From: Kaistia geumhonensis
GTDB taxonomy: Bacteria; Pseudomonadota; Alphaproteobacteria; Rhizobiales; Kaistiaceae
Assembly: GCF_030815145.1 (NCBI RefSeq)
Contig: NZ_JAUSWJ010000001.1
Location: 4,268,501-4,332,500, forward strand
Reading direction: 5' to 3'
Length of the DNA: 64,000 nt
In this document: positions 18,128 through 27,088 of the stretch, piece by piece
Numbering within the stretch: position 1 is the first letter of the stretch
How the letters are laid out: every line of letters begins with the position of its first letter
Translations under genes and position numbers: made by a program
Notes under the pieces: generated by a model
Told to the model about the DNA's origin: nothing
Seen by the model: only the letters and a program-made list of their open reading frames with translations
Databases searched by the model: none

Positions 18128-18976
18128 TCATCCTTGGCTGGCTTGGGTGGTCGGGCTTGCCGGGCCGGCGTCGGTGCCGGCTCCATGGGGCGAAAGGCTG
18201 AGTTCGGCGACGAAGTCGCAGGCATCGCCGCGATAATGCGAGCGGGTGCATTCGACGACGCTGCCGTCGGGGAGATAGGCGATGCGCTCGATGGCGACGG
18301 CGGCGGAGCCGGGTGCCGCCTCGAGCAGCCGCGCCTCGCTCTCGCCGAGCGAGACGGCGGCGAGCCGCTGCACGGCGCGGACGGGCTGCATGCCGGCGCC
18401 CGCCAGCGCGTCGTAGAGCGAGGCACCGACCTTCGCCGGATCGGGGATCGCCGTGGCGGGAACGATGGCGCGCTCGATCGCGACGGGATCGCCGTCGACG
18501 AGGCGGAGGCGCGTCAGCCGCGTCACGGCATCGCCCGGCGCGATGCCGAGCAGGGTAGCTTCCTCGGCGGTCGCGGGGCCGGCCGAACGGTCGAGCCAGC
18601 GCGTGCCGGGCACATGGCCGCTCGCCGTCATGTCCTCCGTGAACGAGGTGAGGCGCGACAGCGGCTGCCGGATGCGTTCGGCCGGGCGGCCGACATAGGT
18701 CCCGGAACCATGGCGCTGGCGCAGGACCCCCTCGTCGACGAGACCGCGCAGCGCCTTGCGCACGGTGACGCGCGACACGCCGAGCTGGGTGGCGAGTTCG
18801 CGCTCGGCCGGAAGCGCGTCGTTGGTCCGGAGCCTTCCTTCGGCGATGCCGGCGCGGATCAGCGACTGGAGGCGCAGATAGAGCGGGCCGGATTCCTCGC
18901 CGCCCAGGCGGTCGGGACGGAACAGCGGCGTGGTCGCGCCACCCCGCATCGTGCCCTCCGCCGCTCGCCCAGCCAT
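18128..18976 (-). CDS. GntR/HutC-family regulator of the amino-sugar operon
   Basis: A 282-aa regulator: N-terminal winged helix (about residues 30-95, PAERELATQLGVSRVTVRKALRGLVDEGVLRQRHGSGTYV) and a C-terminal UTRA ligand-binding domain (TSFTEDMTASGHVPG, YDALAGAGMQPVRA). NagR/DasR-type members sense glucosamine-6-P or GlcNAc-6-P. First gene of the five-gene operon, so probably autoregulated. The ATG at 18976 has GAGGA seven bases upstream; a longer frame exists but has no ribosome site and a non-conserved extension. The preceding 232-base gap has no gene. Confidence 0.88.
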   Translation of the reverse strand: MAGRAAEGTMRGGATTPLFRPDRLGGEESGPLYLRLQSLIRAGIAEGRLRTNDALPAERELATQLGVSRVTVRKALRGLVDEGVLRQRHGSGTYVGRPAERIRQPLSRLTSFTEDMTASGHVPGTRWLDRSAGPATAEEATLLGIAPGDAVTRLTRLRLVDGDPVAIERAIVPATAIPDPAKVGASLYDALAGAGMQPVRAVQRLAAVSLGESEARLLEAAPGSAAVAIERIAYLPDGSVVECTRSHYRGDACDFVAELSLSPHGAGTDAGPASPTTQASQG

Positions 18977-19208
18977 CGCCGCATCCTCGTGAAATCCACG
19001 CCGGCGACAATACCAAAATAAATCCAATCGTCGAGAGAGAAGGTTGCCTTCCGGCGCGGAGGATGACGGCGGCGGTCAATTCTGCCAGAGTTTCGCGCCC
19101 CGACGCCGGAGGGAGGACGACGGCGCCGGCCTTGCCGCAGCGTTTCGCGGCTCCCGCCCGTCTTGCGTCCTCCACGCCGCGCCCCCGACGCGCCACAACG
19201 AGGATGCC

Positions 19209-20279
19209 ATGACCGCCATGCCCCGCCCCGATGCGCCGATCCGCGTCTTCGTCGCCGGTCTCGGCCAGATGGGCCGCAGCCATGCGCTCGCCTATCACGC
19301 CGAGCCGGGCTTCGAGATCGTCGGTCTCTACAACCGCTCGCCGGTCGAGTTGCCGGAAGAGCTGAGGGGCTATCCGCGTGTCGAGAGCTTCGAGGCCGGC
19401 CTCGCGCTGAAGCCCGACCTCGTCTCGATCAACACCTATTCGGACAGCCATGCGTCGCTGGCCATCGCGGCGATGGAGGCGGGCGCACATGTCTTCGTCG
19501 AAAAGCCCCTGGCGCCCACCGTCGAGGAGGCGCGGCGCGTCGTCGAGGTCGCGAAGCGGGAAGGGCGCAAGCTCGTGGTCGGCTATATCCTGCGCCACCA
19601 CCCGTCATGGCAGCTCTTCGTCGAGACGGCCCGCTCCATGGGCGGCCCCTATGTCATGCGCATGAACCTGAACCAGCAGTCATCGGGCCATGCCTGGCAC
19701 ATTCACAAGCAGCTCATGAAGACGACCTCGCCGATCGTCGACTGCGGCGTGCACTATGTCGACGTCATGAGCCTCATCACCGGCGCGCGCCCGGTCGAGG
19801 TCCGGGGCATGGGCGTCCGCCTTTCCGACGAGATCGCGTCGGACCAGGTCAATTACGGGCATCTGCAGGTGATCTTCGCCGATGGCTCGGTCGGCTGGTA
19901 CGAGGCGGGCTGGGGGCCGATGATCTCGGAAACCGCCTTCTTCGTGAAGGATGTCATGAGCCCGCGTGGCGCCGTCTCGATCGTCATGGACGAGGGCGCG
20001 AAGTCCGACGATATCGACACGCATTCCAAGACGGCGCGGCTGCGGGTCCACCATGCCGAGACAGGGCCGGACGGGCATTTCATGCGCAAGGACGAGCTGA
20101 TCTCGACCGAGGACGAGCCGGACCACCAGGGTCTTTGCGACCGCGAGCAGGCCTACGTTCTGAAGGCGATCCGCGAGGATATCGACCTGTCGCAGCATAT
20201 GGCCGACGCCGTGACCTCGCTCGAGATCGTCCTAGCCGCCGACCTCTCGATGCGCGAGGGGCGCAGCGTGAAGCTCTAG
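19209..20279 (+). CDS. Gfo/Idh/MocA-family oxidoreductase
   Basis: A 356-aa NAD(P)-dependent oxidoreductase. An N-terminal Rossmann fold begins VFVAGLGQMGRSHALAY, the EKP motif is in VFVEKPLAPTVEEA, and a C-terminal beta-sheet domain includes the likely catalytic HYVDVMS. The family oxidises or reduces sugars and inositols. It starts divergently from the GntR gene across 232 bases, so it may be a sugar-related gene under the same regulator (inference). GAGGA lies just before the chosen ATG. Confidence 0.88.
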   Translation: MTAMPRPDAPIRVFVAGLGQMGRSHALAYHAEPGFEIVGLYNRSPVELPEELRGYPRVESFEAGLALKPDLVSINTYSDSHASLAIAAMEAGAHVFVEKPLAPTVEEARRVVEVAKREGRKLVVGYILRHHPSWQLFVETARSMGGPYVMRMNLNQQSSGHAWHIHKQLMKTTSPIVDCGVHYVDVMSLITGARPVEVRGMGVRLSDEIASDQVNYGHLQVIFADGSVGWYEAGWGPMISETAFFVKDVMSPRGAVSIVMDEGAKSDDIDTHSKTARLRVHHAETGPDGHFMRKDELISTEDEPDHQGLCDREQAYVLKAIREDIDLSQHMADAVTSLEIVLAADLSMREGRSVKL

Positions 20280-20345
20280 GCGGGCGCTGCCGGAGAGGCT
20301 CCGCGATCGGGATCGGCCGCCGAGCCCTTGTTGCATCTCGAAGGC

Positions 20346-21128
20346 TCAGGCCGTCGGCACGGTGCCACCGTCGATGACATGCTCGGTGCCCGTGATCGCA
20401 GCGGCGCGCGGCGATGCCAGGAACAGGATCAGGTCGGCCACCTCGGCCGGGCGGGCCGGCCGTCCGAGCGGGATGCCGCCGAGCGAATCCATGATGATCC
20501 GCCGGCCGCCCTCGACATCGGTGCCGGCCTCCTCGGCGATGCGTTCGGCGAGGGCGACCGACGCTTCGGTTTCGACCCAGCCGGGCGAGACGCGCACGAC
20601 CCTCACCCCATGCGGCGCCACTTCCTTCGACAGGCTCTTGCTGTAGGTCGAGAGCGCCGCCTTGGCCGCGGCATAGGCGGTGGTCGATTCCGGCAGCGGC
20701 AGGCGGTGCTGGATCGATGTCACATGCACGATGACGCCGGAGCCCTGCGCGATCATCGAAGGCAGCAGCGCGCGGTCGAGCCGGACGGCCGGCATCAGGT
20801 TGTGGTCGATCTCCTTCTGCCATTCCGCGTCGGAAAGGGCCGCGAAGCCGCCGGCCGGGGCGCCCGATCCGCCGAGCACATCGACGATGACGTCGACGCC
20901 GCCGAGCCGGGCGAGCACCTGACCGGCGACGCGCGCGCAGCCCTCGGCCGTCATGAGGTCGGCGGCGATGAAGACGACGTTCTCCGGCGCCTCATCGGGA
21001 ACGGTCCGGGCGGTGGCGACGATGCGCGCACCCTCGGCGGACAGCGCCGCCACCACCGCTGCGCCGACGCCCTTGGTGCCGCCCGTCACGAGGACATGCT
21101 TGCCGGCGAGACCGAGATCGAAGGTCAT
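20346..21128 (-). CDS. Short-chain dehydrogenase/reductase (SDR)
   Basis: A 260-aa classical SDR. The cofactor site is near residue 12 ([18 protein letters not shown]), and the catalytic residues are Ser in VHVTSIQHR and Tyr-Lys in [18 protein letters not shown]. The C-terminus ends [10 protein letters not shown], usual for the family. Substrate unknown. Its ATG overlaps the stop of the SnoaL-like gene, and this pair diverges from an HxlR regulator gene that probably controls it. Confidence 0.9.
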   Translation of the reverse strand: MTFDLGLAGKHVLVTGGTKGVGAAVVAALSAEGARIVATARTVPDEAPENVVFIAADLMTAEGCARVAGQVLARLGGVDVIVDVLGGSGAPAGGFAALSDAEWQKEIDHNLMPAVRLDRALLPSMIAQGSGVIVHVTSIQHRLPLPESTTAYAAAKAALSTYSKSLSKEVAPHGVRVVRVSPGWVETEASVALAERIAEEAGTDVEGGRRIIMDSLGGIPLGRPARPAEVADLILFLASPRAAAITGTEHVIDGGTVPTA

Positions 21129-21451
21129 GGCGCGATCTCCAGGCGGGCGATCGCATCGTCCGCGAGCGTGAATCGGTAGCGAAGATCGATCGGGCTCCCC
21201 GGAAATGTCCCGGCAAGATGGGCGGTGACGACAATCGCCTCGCCTTCGGCGTCGATGGCTATGGGCTCGACGGTGTACTGGTATTGCGTGGACGTCTCAC
21301 TCTTCCAGCGCGCGATGGCCTCGCGGCCGCGATGCGTGCGGCGCTCGTCGACGACGACGGCGTCGCTGGTGAAGCAGTCGGCGACGTCCGCGCCCCTGGT
21401 GCCGTCGGCGGCGAAATAGCGGGCGATGGGTGCGGGTAGTGAAACAGCCAT
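21125..21451 (-). CDS. SnoaL-like / NTF2-fold protein
   Basis: A 108-aa NTF2-like protein ([41 protein letters not shown] is the usual N-terminal pattern, with a later [13 protein letters not shown] strand). Members are small isomerases, hydrolases or ligand-binding proteins; specific function cannot be assigned. First gene of the leftward pair with the SDR, 97 bases from the divergent HxlR gene. Confidence 0.82.
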   Translation of the reverse strand: MAVSLPAPIARYFAADGTRGADVADCFTSDAVVVDERRTHRGREAIARWKSETSTQYQYTVEPIAIDAEGEAIVVTAHLAGTFPGSPIDLRYRFTLADDAIARLEIAP

Positions 21452-21525
21452 GGCTGATCTCCGGCGTGACCTTGTACGCCCACCGAAATCGGCCTAGCCT
21501 CACGAAAGCGCAAGAACGGACAAAA

Positions 21526-21549
21526 AAGTAAGGTACTTACCGAAAAGTA
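21526..21549. promoter_or_regulatory. HxlR-type operator
   Basis: AAGTA (21526-21530), TACTT (21534-21538) and AAGTA (21545-21549) form an inverted repeat plus a third copy that reaches the ATG of the HxlR gene. HxlR regulators commonly bind GTAC/TTA-type palindromes between divergent genes. This should repress or activate both the regulator and the SnoaL/SDR pair. Confidence 0.6.
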
Positions 21550-21914
21550 TGTCCAGCACCTACACACGGGAGTCGGCGGCCGAGGGGGTCGAGAGCGCGC
21601 TCAAGCTGCTCGAGGGACGATGGAAGCTGGTGATCCTCTTCCATCTCTTCGGCGGGCATGTCCTGCGCTTCTCGGATCTCGAACGCTCGATCGAGGGCAT
21701 CTCGCAGAAGATGCTGATCCAGCAGCTCCGCCAGATGGAGGCGGACGGAATCGTCCGCCGCATCGTGCATCATCAGGTGCCGCCCAAGGTCGAATACTGC
21801 CTGACGGATTGGGGTCAGGCCCTGTGCCCGGCGCTCGATGCGCTGCTTGGCTGGGCGTCGCAGAGGGACCGGGCCGCGGCCGCGTCCGAGAGCCCGCCCG
21901 GGCGGGTCGCCTGA
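21549..21914 (+). CDS. HxlR-family transcriptional regulator
   Basis: A 121-aa winged-helix protein: EGRWKLVILFHLFGGHVLRFSDLERSIEGISQKMLIQQLRQMEADGIV is the HxlR DNA-binding core. No conserved cysteine redox pair is evident beyond single Cys residues in the C-terminal half. Divergent from the SnoaL-like/SDR pair with an operator in between, which is the usual arrangement for a local regulator. Confidence 0.9.
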   Translation: MSSTYTRESAAEGVESALKLLEGRWKLVILFHLFGGHVLRFSDLERSIEGISQKMLIQQLRQMEADGIVRRIVHHQVPPKVEYCLTDWGQALCPALDALLGWASQRDRAAAASESPPGRVA

Positions 21915-21985
21915 GGGCCGGCCCGCCCTTGTCTTTGCCGTATTCCCAATGCCACTCTCGCCGCCGCAATCCGGGGCGACCATCC

Positions 21986-23200
21986 ATGAAGACCATTCTC
22001 ATCATCGGCGGCGGCCATGCCGGCGCCCAGGCGGCGGCGAGCCTCAGGAGCGACGGTTTCGACGGCCGCGTGATCCTCGTCTCCGCCGAGACCGAGCTTC
22101 CCTACCACCGCCCGCCGCTCTCCAAGGCCTTCATCAAGACGGCCGACGAAGAGCTGCAGGAATTGCGGCCGGCCCTCTTCTACGAGAAGAACGGCATCGA
22201 TCTCGAGCTCGGCCGCAAGGCGATCGGCATCGATCGCGCCGCCGGAGAGCTTCTCCTCGAAGACGGCAGGCTCGGCTTCGACGCGATGGTGCTCGCGCCG
22301 GGTGCGCGGGTGCGCATCCCGCCGGTTCCGGGCATCGATCTCGGCAATGTCTTCATGCTGCGCACCGCCGGGGATGCGCGGCGCCTGCGCGAACGCTTCG
22401 CCGTCGCGAAGGACGTCGTCGTGGTCGGCGGCGGCTTCATCGGCCTCGAACTCGCGGCGACGGCGCGCCTGCTCGGCAAGACGGTGACGGTGCTCGAGGC
22501 GGCGCCGCGGCTGATGGGCCGCGTGGTCGCGCCGCAGATCTCGGCCTTCTTCCTCGATCTCCATCGCGGCCTCGGCTCGACCGTTCTGCTGGAGACGCCG
22601 GTCAAGGCGATCCTCGGCGAGGACGGCGTCGCGGTCGCCGTGGAGACGCTTTCGGGCGAGCGCATCGCCGCCGACACGGTGATCGTCGGTGTCGGCGTCG
22701 TGCCGAACATCGAGCTCGCGGCGGAAGCCGACCTTACCGTCGCTAACGGCATCACGGTGGACGAGGCGATGCGGACCTCCGATCCGCGCATCGCGGCGGC
22801 CGGCGACGCGGTCGAATTCCATCACTGGCAGCTCGGCCGGACGGTCCGGCTCGAAAGCGTGCAGAACGCCGTCGACCAGGCCAGGACGGCGAGCGCGACG
22901 CTGATGGGCAAGGCCGAGCCCTATCGCGCCGTGCCGTGGTTCTGGTCGGATCAGGGCGACGTCAAGCTGCAGATGGTCGGCCTCTCCAACGATGCCGATC
23001 GCAGCGTGCTGCGCGGCCGGCCGGAGGATGGCAGCTTCTCGGTCTTCCACTATCGCGGCGATCTGCTCGTGGCGATTGATTCGGTGAACCGCGCGGCGGA
23101 CCACATGCTCGGCCGCCGCCTGCTCGCCGCCTGCACCTCGCCGACCCCCGAACAGGTCGCCGATCTCGGCTTCGACCTGAAGAGCCTGATGACGCGCTGA
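21986..23200 (+). CDS. FAD-dependent ferredoxin/rubredoxin reductase
   Basis: A 404-aa pyridine nucleotide-disulfide family reductase without a redox disulfide. FAD-binding IIGGGHAGAQAA starts at residue 5, NAD-binding VVVGGGFIGLELAATARLLG is near residue 150, and the FAD-contacting PRIAAAGDAVEF motif is near 265. The PYHRPPLSKAF and VPWFWSDQGDVKLQMVG stretches are those of rhodocoxin/terpredoxin-type reductases that pass electrons from NADH to a ferredoxin for a P450 or dioxygenase. No ferredoxin or oxygenase partner is adjacent, so the partner is unknown. Confidence 0.9.
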   Translation: MKTILIIGGGHAGAQAAASLRSDGFDGRVILVSAETELPYHRPPLSKAFIKTADEELQELRPALFYEKNGIDLELGRKAIGIDRAAGELLLEDGRLGFDAMVLAPGARVRIPPVPGIDLGNVFMLRTAGDARRLRERFAVAKDVVVVGGGFIGLELAATARLLGKTVTVLEAAPRLMGRVVAPQISAFFLDLHRGLGSTVLLETPVKAILGEDGVAVAVETLSGERIAADTVIVGVGVVPNIELAAEADLTVANGITVDEAMRTSDPRIAAAGDAVEFHHWQLGRTVRLESVQNAVDQARTASATLMGKAEPYRAVPWFWSDQGDVKLQMVGLSNDADRSVLRGRPEDGSFSVFHYRGDLLVAIDSVNRAADHMLGRRLLAACTSPTPEQVADLGFDLKSLMTR

Positions 23201-23321
23201 CGCCGCGCTGCGCGCCGGATTCCGCCGCGCGCGTTGCTCCGCAGCATGGGTTCGACTAGAAGAGCGCCAGACCCATCCCCAAATGCCGCGCTTCCCCCGG
23301 AAGCCGCTTGGAGCACACCTC

Positions 23322-24974
23322 ATGGCGCGCCAGTTCATCTATTTCATGCAGGGCCTGACAAAAGCCTATCAGGGCGGCAAGAAGGTCCTCGAGAACGTCC
23401 ATCTCTCCTTCTATCCGGACGCCAAGATCGGCGTGCTCGGCCCCAACGGCTCGGGCAAGTCGACGCTCCTGAAGATCATGGCCGGCCTCGACAAGGACTT
23501 CACCGGCGAGGCCTGGGTCGCGCAGGGCGCCACGGTCGGCTACCTGCAGCAGGAGCCGCCGCTCGACCCGGACAAGACGGTTCTCGAGAACGTCATGCTC
23601 GGCGTCGCCAAGAAGCAGGCGATTCTCGATCGCTACAACGAACTGATGATGAACTATTCCGACGAGACGGCGGACGAGGGCGCCAAGCTCCAGGACATCA
23701 TCGACAGTCAGAATCTCTGGGATCTCGAAGGCCAGGTCGAGATGGCCATGGACGCGCTGCGCTGCCCGCCGGGCGAATCCAGCGTCGTCAATCTTTCGGG
23801 CGGCGAGCGCCGCCGCGTCGCGCTGGCGCGGCTTCTCCTCGAGCAGCCCGATCTGCTGCTCCTCGACGAGCCTACCAACCATCTCGACGCGGAGTCGATC
23901 TCCTGGCTCGAGAATCACCTGCGCAACTATCCGGGCGCGATCCTGATCGTCACCCACGACCGCTACTTCCTCGACAATGTGACGGGCTGGATTCTCGAGC
24001 TCGATCGCGGCCGCGGCATCCCCTACGAGGGCAACTACTCCGTCTATCTGGAGAAGAAGGCCAAGCGGATGGAGCAGGAAGGCCGCGAGGACATGACCCA
24101 CATGAAGGCGATCGAGCGCGAGCGCCAGTGGATCGCCTCTTCGCCGAAGGCCCGCCAGTCCAAGTCGAAGGCCCGTATCCGCGCCTATGACGAGCTGGTC
24201 GAGGCGGCGCAGGCCAAGACGCTGCAGACGGCGCAGATCGTCATCCCGGTCGGCGAGCGGCTCGGCGGCAAGGTCATCGAGGTCGAGAACCTCACCAAGA
24301 GCTATGGCGACCGCGTCCTCATCGAGAATCTGAGCTTCAAGCTGCCGCCCGGCGGCATCGTCGGCGTGATCGGCCCGAACGGCGCCGGCAAGTCGACGCT
24401 GTTCAAGCTGATCACCGGCGAGGAGAAGCCGGATTCGGGCACCATCTCGCTCGGCGAGACGGTGCAGCTCGGCTATGTGAACCAGGGCCGCGACGACCTC
24501 TCCGCCAACAAGACCGTCTGGGAGGAAATCTCCGGCGGCGCCGAGGTGTTCTATCTCGGCAAGAAGGAGGTCAACACGCGGGCCTATGTCGGCGCCTTCA
24601 ACTTCAAGGGCACCGACCAGCAGCAGAAGGTCGGTACGCTCTCGGGCGGCCAGCGCAACCGCGTCCACCTCGCCAAGCTGCTGAAGGACGCCAACAACGT
24701 CATCCTGCTCGACGAGCCGACCAACGACCTCGACACCGAGACGCTCGCCGCGCTCGAAGAGGCGCTGGAGGATTTCGCCGGCTGCGCCGTGATCATCAGC
24801 CACGACCGCATGTTCCTCGACCGTCTGGCGACGCATATCCTCGCCTTCGAGGGCGACAGCCATGTCGAGTGGTTCGAGGGCAACTTCGCGGATTACGAGG
24901 AAGACAAGAAGCGCCGCCTCGGCCCCGATTCCGTCAACCCGCACCGCATCAAGTACAAGAAGCTGACCCGCTGA
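23322..24974 (+). CDS. ettA: Energy-dependent translational throttle ATPase
   Basis: A 550-aa ABC-F protein with two ATPase domains: Walker A at residues 40-47 (GPNGSGKST) and in the second half (GPNGAGKST), and signatures LSGGERRRVALARLLL and LSGGQRNRVHLAKLL. Between them is the linker IERERQWIASSPKARQSKSKARI. No membrane segments. EttA binds the ribosomal E site and gates the first peptide bond according to ATP/ADP level. The ATG at 23322 has GGAG eight bases upstream. Monocistronic in appearance. Confidence 0.95.
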   Translation: MARQFIYFMQGLTKAYQGGKKVLENVHLSFYPDAKIGVLGPNGSGKSTLLKIMAGLDKDFTGEAWVAQGATVGYLQQEPPLDPDKTVLENVMLGVAKKQAILDRYNELMMNYSDETADEGAKLQDIIDSQNLWDLEGQVEMAMDALRCPPGESSVVNLSGGERRRVALARLLLEQPDLLLLDEPTNHLDAESISWLENHLRNYPGAILIVTHDRYFLDNVTGWILELDRGRGIPYEGNYSVYLEKKAKRMEQEGREDMTHMKAIERERQWIASSPKARQSKSKARIRAYDELVEAAQAKTLQTAQIVIPVGERLGGKVIEVENLTKSYGDRVLIENLSFKLPPGGIVGVIGPNGAGKSTLFKLITGEEKPDSGTISLGETVQLGYVNQGRDDLSANKTVWEEISGGAEVFYLGKKEVNTRAYVGAFNFKGTDQQQKVGTLSGGQRNRVHLAKLLKDANNVILLDEPTNDLDTETLAALEEALEDFAGCAVIISHDRMFLDRLATHILAFEGDSHVEWFEGNFADYEEDKKRRLGPDSVNPHRIKYKKLTR

Positions 24975-25139
24975 GGCCTCGAGCCGGCGCGCCGGGGCCT
25001 GCCCGGGCGGCGCGATCGTTCGCCGCCCGCTTCGTGCGTCTCGCGCGGGGCGCTGTTCTTGCCGGTCTCGTCATGGATGGGTGGTCGACGTCGTTCGCGT
25101 CTCGCGGCTGACGGGCGATGCACGACGGCGGTTACGCCG

Positions 25140-25335
25140 CGCACCGCCCGCAGCCCCACCGGCCCTGCCGGTTGAGACGAGCCCCGCGGGAGGGCGAGAC
25201 ACAAGGGCTGGCGGACGATCCTGCCTGGGTCTAGGGGGCAGGGGCAGAACCGTCCGCCCTTCCTCAGCCTAAAGGCCAAGGGTTTCGGATCGGCCGCACG
25301 GGCTACAGGCGGCCGGGAGCCGCAGGATCGCCCGG
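25140..25335 (+). ncRNA. ssrS: Candidate 6S RNA
   Basis: The 492-base gap after ettA has no credible gene but can fold strongly. GGCGGACG (25210-25217) pairs with CGTCCGCC (25251-25258), enclosing CCTGCC/GGCAGG. Downstream, CAGCCTAAAGGCCAAGGG and then CGGGCTACAGGCGGC recall the 3' half of enterobacterial 6S RNA (AGCCTTAAAACTG, CCAAGGGTTC and GGGTTACAGCCTGCGGCGGC). 6S RNA mimics an open promoter and sequesters sigma-70 RNA polymerase. The 5' end and closing stem could not be placed with confidence, so the limits are approximate. Memory-based comparison only. Confidence 0.4.
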
Positions 25336-25445
25336 GATGCCCCAGACGGGGGCTGGGCACGGTGCCCGGGGATCACGGCTTCCTCGGCGCCGGGGTGGTG
25401 GCGCCGAACTTGATTGGCAAGGTGCGCTCCGACGAGGGGCATGTC

Positions 25446-25461
25446 TGTGACGACGGTCACA
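25446..25461. promoter_or_regulatory. CRP-like palindrome TGTGAC-N4-GTCACA
   Basis: Perfect 6-base arms with a GACG centre, also readable as TGTGA-N6-TCACA. It lies just beyond the stop of the hemerythrin-like gene, between convergent units, so it may be a hairpin rather than an operator. Confidence 0.4.
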
Positions 25462-25466
25462 AGTGG

Positions 25467-26180
25467 TCAGGCGGCGAGGCGTCCCGCGCCCGTTTCCATC
25501 GGGACCGCCGCGTCGATCGCTGCCGACAGGATGCGTTCCGCTTCGAGCGCGAAGCCGTCCCCGTCCCTGAGCGCGGCCAGCCGAAGGAGCGCACAGGCGC
25601 CGTCGCGGTCCACTCCGGCGGCGATGACCGCGAGATTTGTGCAGGCTTCCGTCGCATCCAGCCGGGCGAGCAGGGCGCGCCTGGCCGCGAACAGTGTCGC
25701 CGGCGGGAAATGGTCGACGAGGGCCGGCCGGGCGCGATCCTGCTCGTTGCCGAGATGGATGAGGCAGTCGCCGACGAAATGCCGGACGAGCACGAGCGTG
25801 GCGCGGAAGGTCCGCTGGCGGTCGTGGGTGGACGCTCCCGCGAGCGCGGCGAGCGACTCGCCGATCGCCTCCGCGGCCTCGGCGAGCGCGGCATGGGTGG
25901 CGCCGAGCTCGGCGGCGATCCGGGGCGCGGCGATGGCGATGAGCGGCAGCAGCGTCGCCGCCTCGGCGCGGGCGTGGCTGTCGACGAGCCGGGCGACAGC
26001 GCTCCAGCGGGCGGCGATGGCGCCGCGGTGCGTCTCGTCATGCAGCGCTACGACCGCCAGCACGTCCGCGAGCGCGAAGCGCATCGCGTCATGGGCCGGG
26101 CCGTAGAGATCGGGGATCATCGCGTCGTCGGCGGTCGGAATCGGCATGGCAGCCGGAATCGGCATGGCGGTGCTGGTCAT
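25467..26180 (-). CDS. Hemerythrin-like (HHE) domain protein
   Basis: A 237-aa, helix-rich, Ala-rich protein. His residues spaced as in hemerythrin HHE proteins (GPAHDAMR, DSHARAEAATLLP with H-x3-E, LGATHAAL, LVRHFVGDCLIHLG) suggest a diiron site for oxygen, NO or iron, but the match is by pattern only. The N-terminus repeats AMPIP. The ATG at 26180 has GAGGAG eight bases upstream. A perfect GTGAC-GGCC-GTCAC palindrome lies about 76 bases upstream, and a related one precedes the second hemerythrin-like gene at 44,327, suggesting shared control. Confidence 0.6.
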   Translation of the reverse strand: MTSTAMPIPAAMPIPTADDAMIPDLYGPAHDAMRFALADVLAVVALHDETHRGAIAARWSAVARLVDSHARAEAATLLPLIAIAAPRIAAELGATHAALAEAAEAIGESLAALAGASTHDRQRTFRATLVLVRHFVGDCLIHLGNEQDRARPALVDHFPPATLFAARRALLARLDATEACTNLAVIAAGVDRDGACALLRLAALRDGDGFALEAERILSAAIDAAVPMETGAGRLAA

Positions 26181-26255
26181 CGGTGTGGCTCCTCGCGGCC
26201 GGTCCTGCGTGACCGGCGATGGGCACGGCATTAGCAGTACCCTGCGCGGCGGGGA

Positions 26256-26269
26256 GTGACGGCCGTCAC
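26256..26269. promoter_or_regulatory. CRP/FNR-type palindrome upstream of hemerythrin-like gene
   Basis: GTGAC-GGCC-GTCAC, a perfect 14-base palindrome between the leftward hemerythrin-like gene (start 26180) and the rightward tam gene (start 26309). It could control either or both. Confidence 0.5.
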
Positions 26270-26308
26270 GTTTCGGCGCGATGATGCGGCGCAACGGAGA
26301 AGGAGCGG

Positions 26309-27088
26309 ATGATGGACTGGTCGGCGGGGCAGTATCTGAAATTCGAGGACGAGCGGACGAGGCCCGCCCGCAATCTCCTCGCCGAAGTGCCGCTCGCGGC
26401 GCCGCGCCTTTGCGTCGATCTCGGCTGCGGTCCCGGCAATTCGACGGAACTCATCGCTGCCCGCTATCCTGGCGCGCGCGTGGTCGGCGTCGATACGGCG
26501 CCGGATATGCTGCGCGCCGCGCGCGAGCGGCTGCCGGGCGTCGAATTCGTCGAGGCCGATGTGGCGGCCTGGCAGCCCGACGAGCCAGCCGATCTTCTCT
26601 TCGCCAATGCGGTGTTCCAGTGGGTACCCGACCATCTCGCCGTGCTCGAGCGGCTGATGGGCGCCCTGGCGCCGGGCGGCGTGCTCGCCGTCCAGATGCC
26701 GGACAATCTCGGCGAACCGAGTCATCTCATGATGGAGGAGACGGCGCGCAGCGCCGCCTTCGCCGAGGCCTTCGCCGGGCGGATCATCCGGCGGACGCCC
26801 TTGCCGGCCCCGCGCAGCTATGTCGAGAGGCTCGCGCCGCTCTCGGCGCGGGTCGAGGTCTGGCACACGATCTACCAGCACCGTCTCGCCGATGCCGCGG
26901 CCATCGTCGAATGGGTGAAGGGAACCGGCCTCCGTCCCTATCTCGATGTCCTGCCGCCGGAGCGCCGCGCCGTCTTCGTGGACGCCTACACCGCGCGGAT
27001 CGCGGAAGCCTATCCCACGCTCGCCGCCGGCGGCGTTCTCCTCGCCTTTCCGAGGCTGTTCATCGTCGCGGTGAAGGCGTCCGGCTAG
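26309..27088 (+). CDS. tam: Trans-aconitate 2-methyltransferase
   Basis: A 259-aa class I SAM-dependent methyltransferase. It begins [24 protein letters not shown], diagnostic of Tam, followed by the SAM motif [13 protein letters not shown] near residue 36 and the family-specific [12 protein letters not shown] and [12 protein letters not shown]. It methylates trans-aconitate, a spontaneous isomer that inhibits the TCA cycle. Length equals the E. coli protein (252 aa) closely. Its stop overlaps the convergent VOC gene by four bases. Confidence 0.93.
   Translation: MMDWSAGQYLKFEDERTRPARNLLAEVPLAAPRLCVDLGCGPGNSTELIAARYPGARVVGVDTAPDMLRAARERLPGVEFVEADVAAWQPDEPADLLFANAVFQWVPDHLAVLERLMGALAPGGVLAVQMPDNLGEPSHLMMEETARSAAFAEAFAGRIIRRTPLPAPRSYVERLAPLSARVEVWHTIYQHRLADAAAIVEWVKGTGLRPYLDVLPPERRAVFVDAYTARIAEAYPTLAAGGVLLAFPRLFIVAVKASG

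Noticed and set aside
25269-25460. Possible 63-codon gene on the minus strand downstream of the first hemerythrin-like gene
   Set aside because: It starts inside the TGTGAC palindrome, overlaps the candidate 6S RNA and its translation has no hydrophobic or domain pattern.
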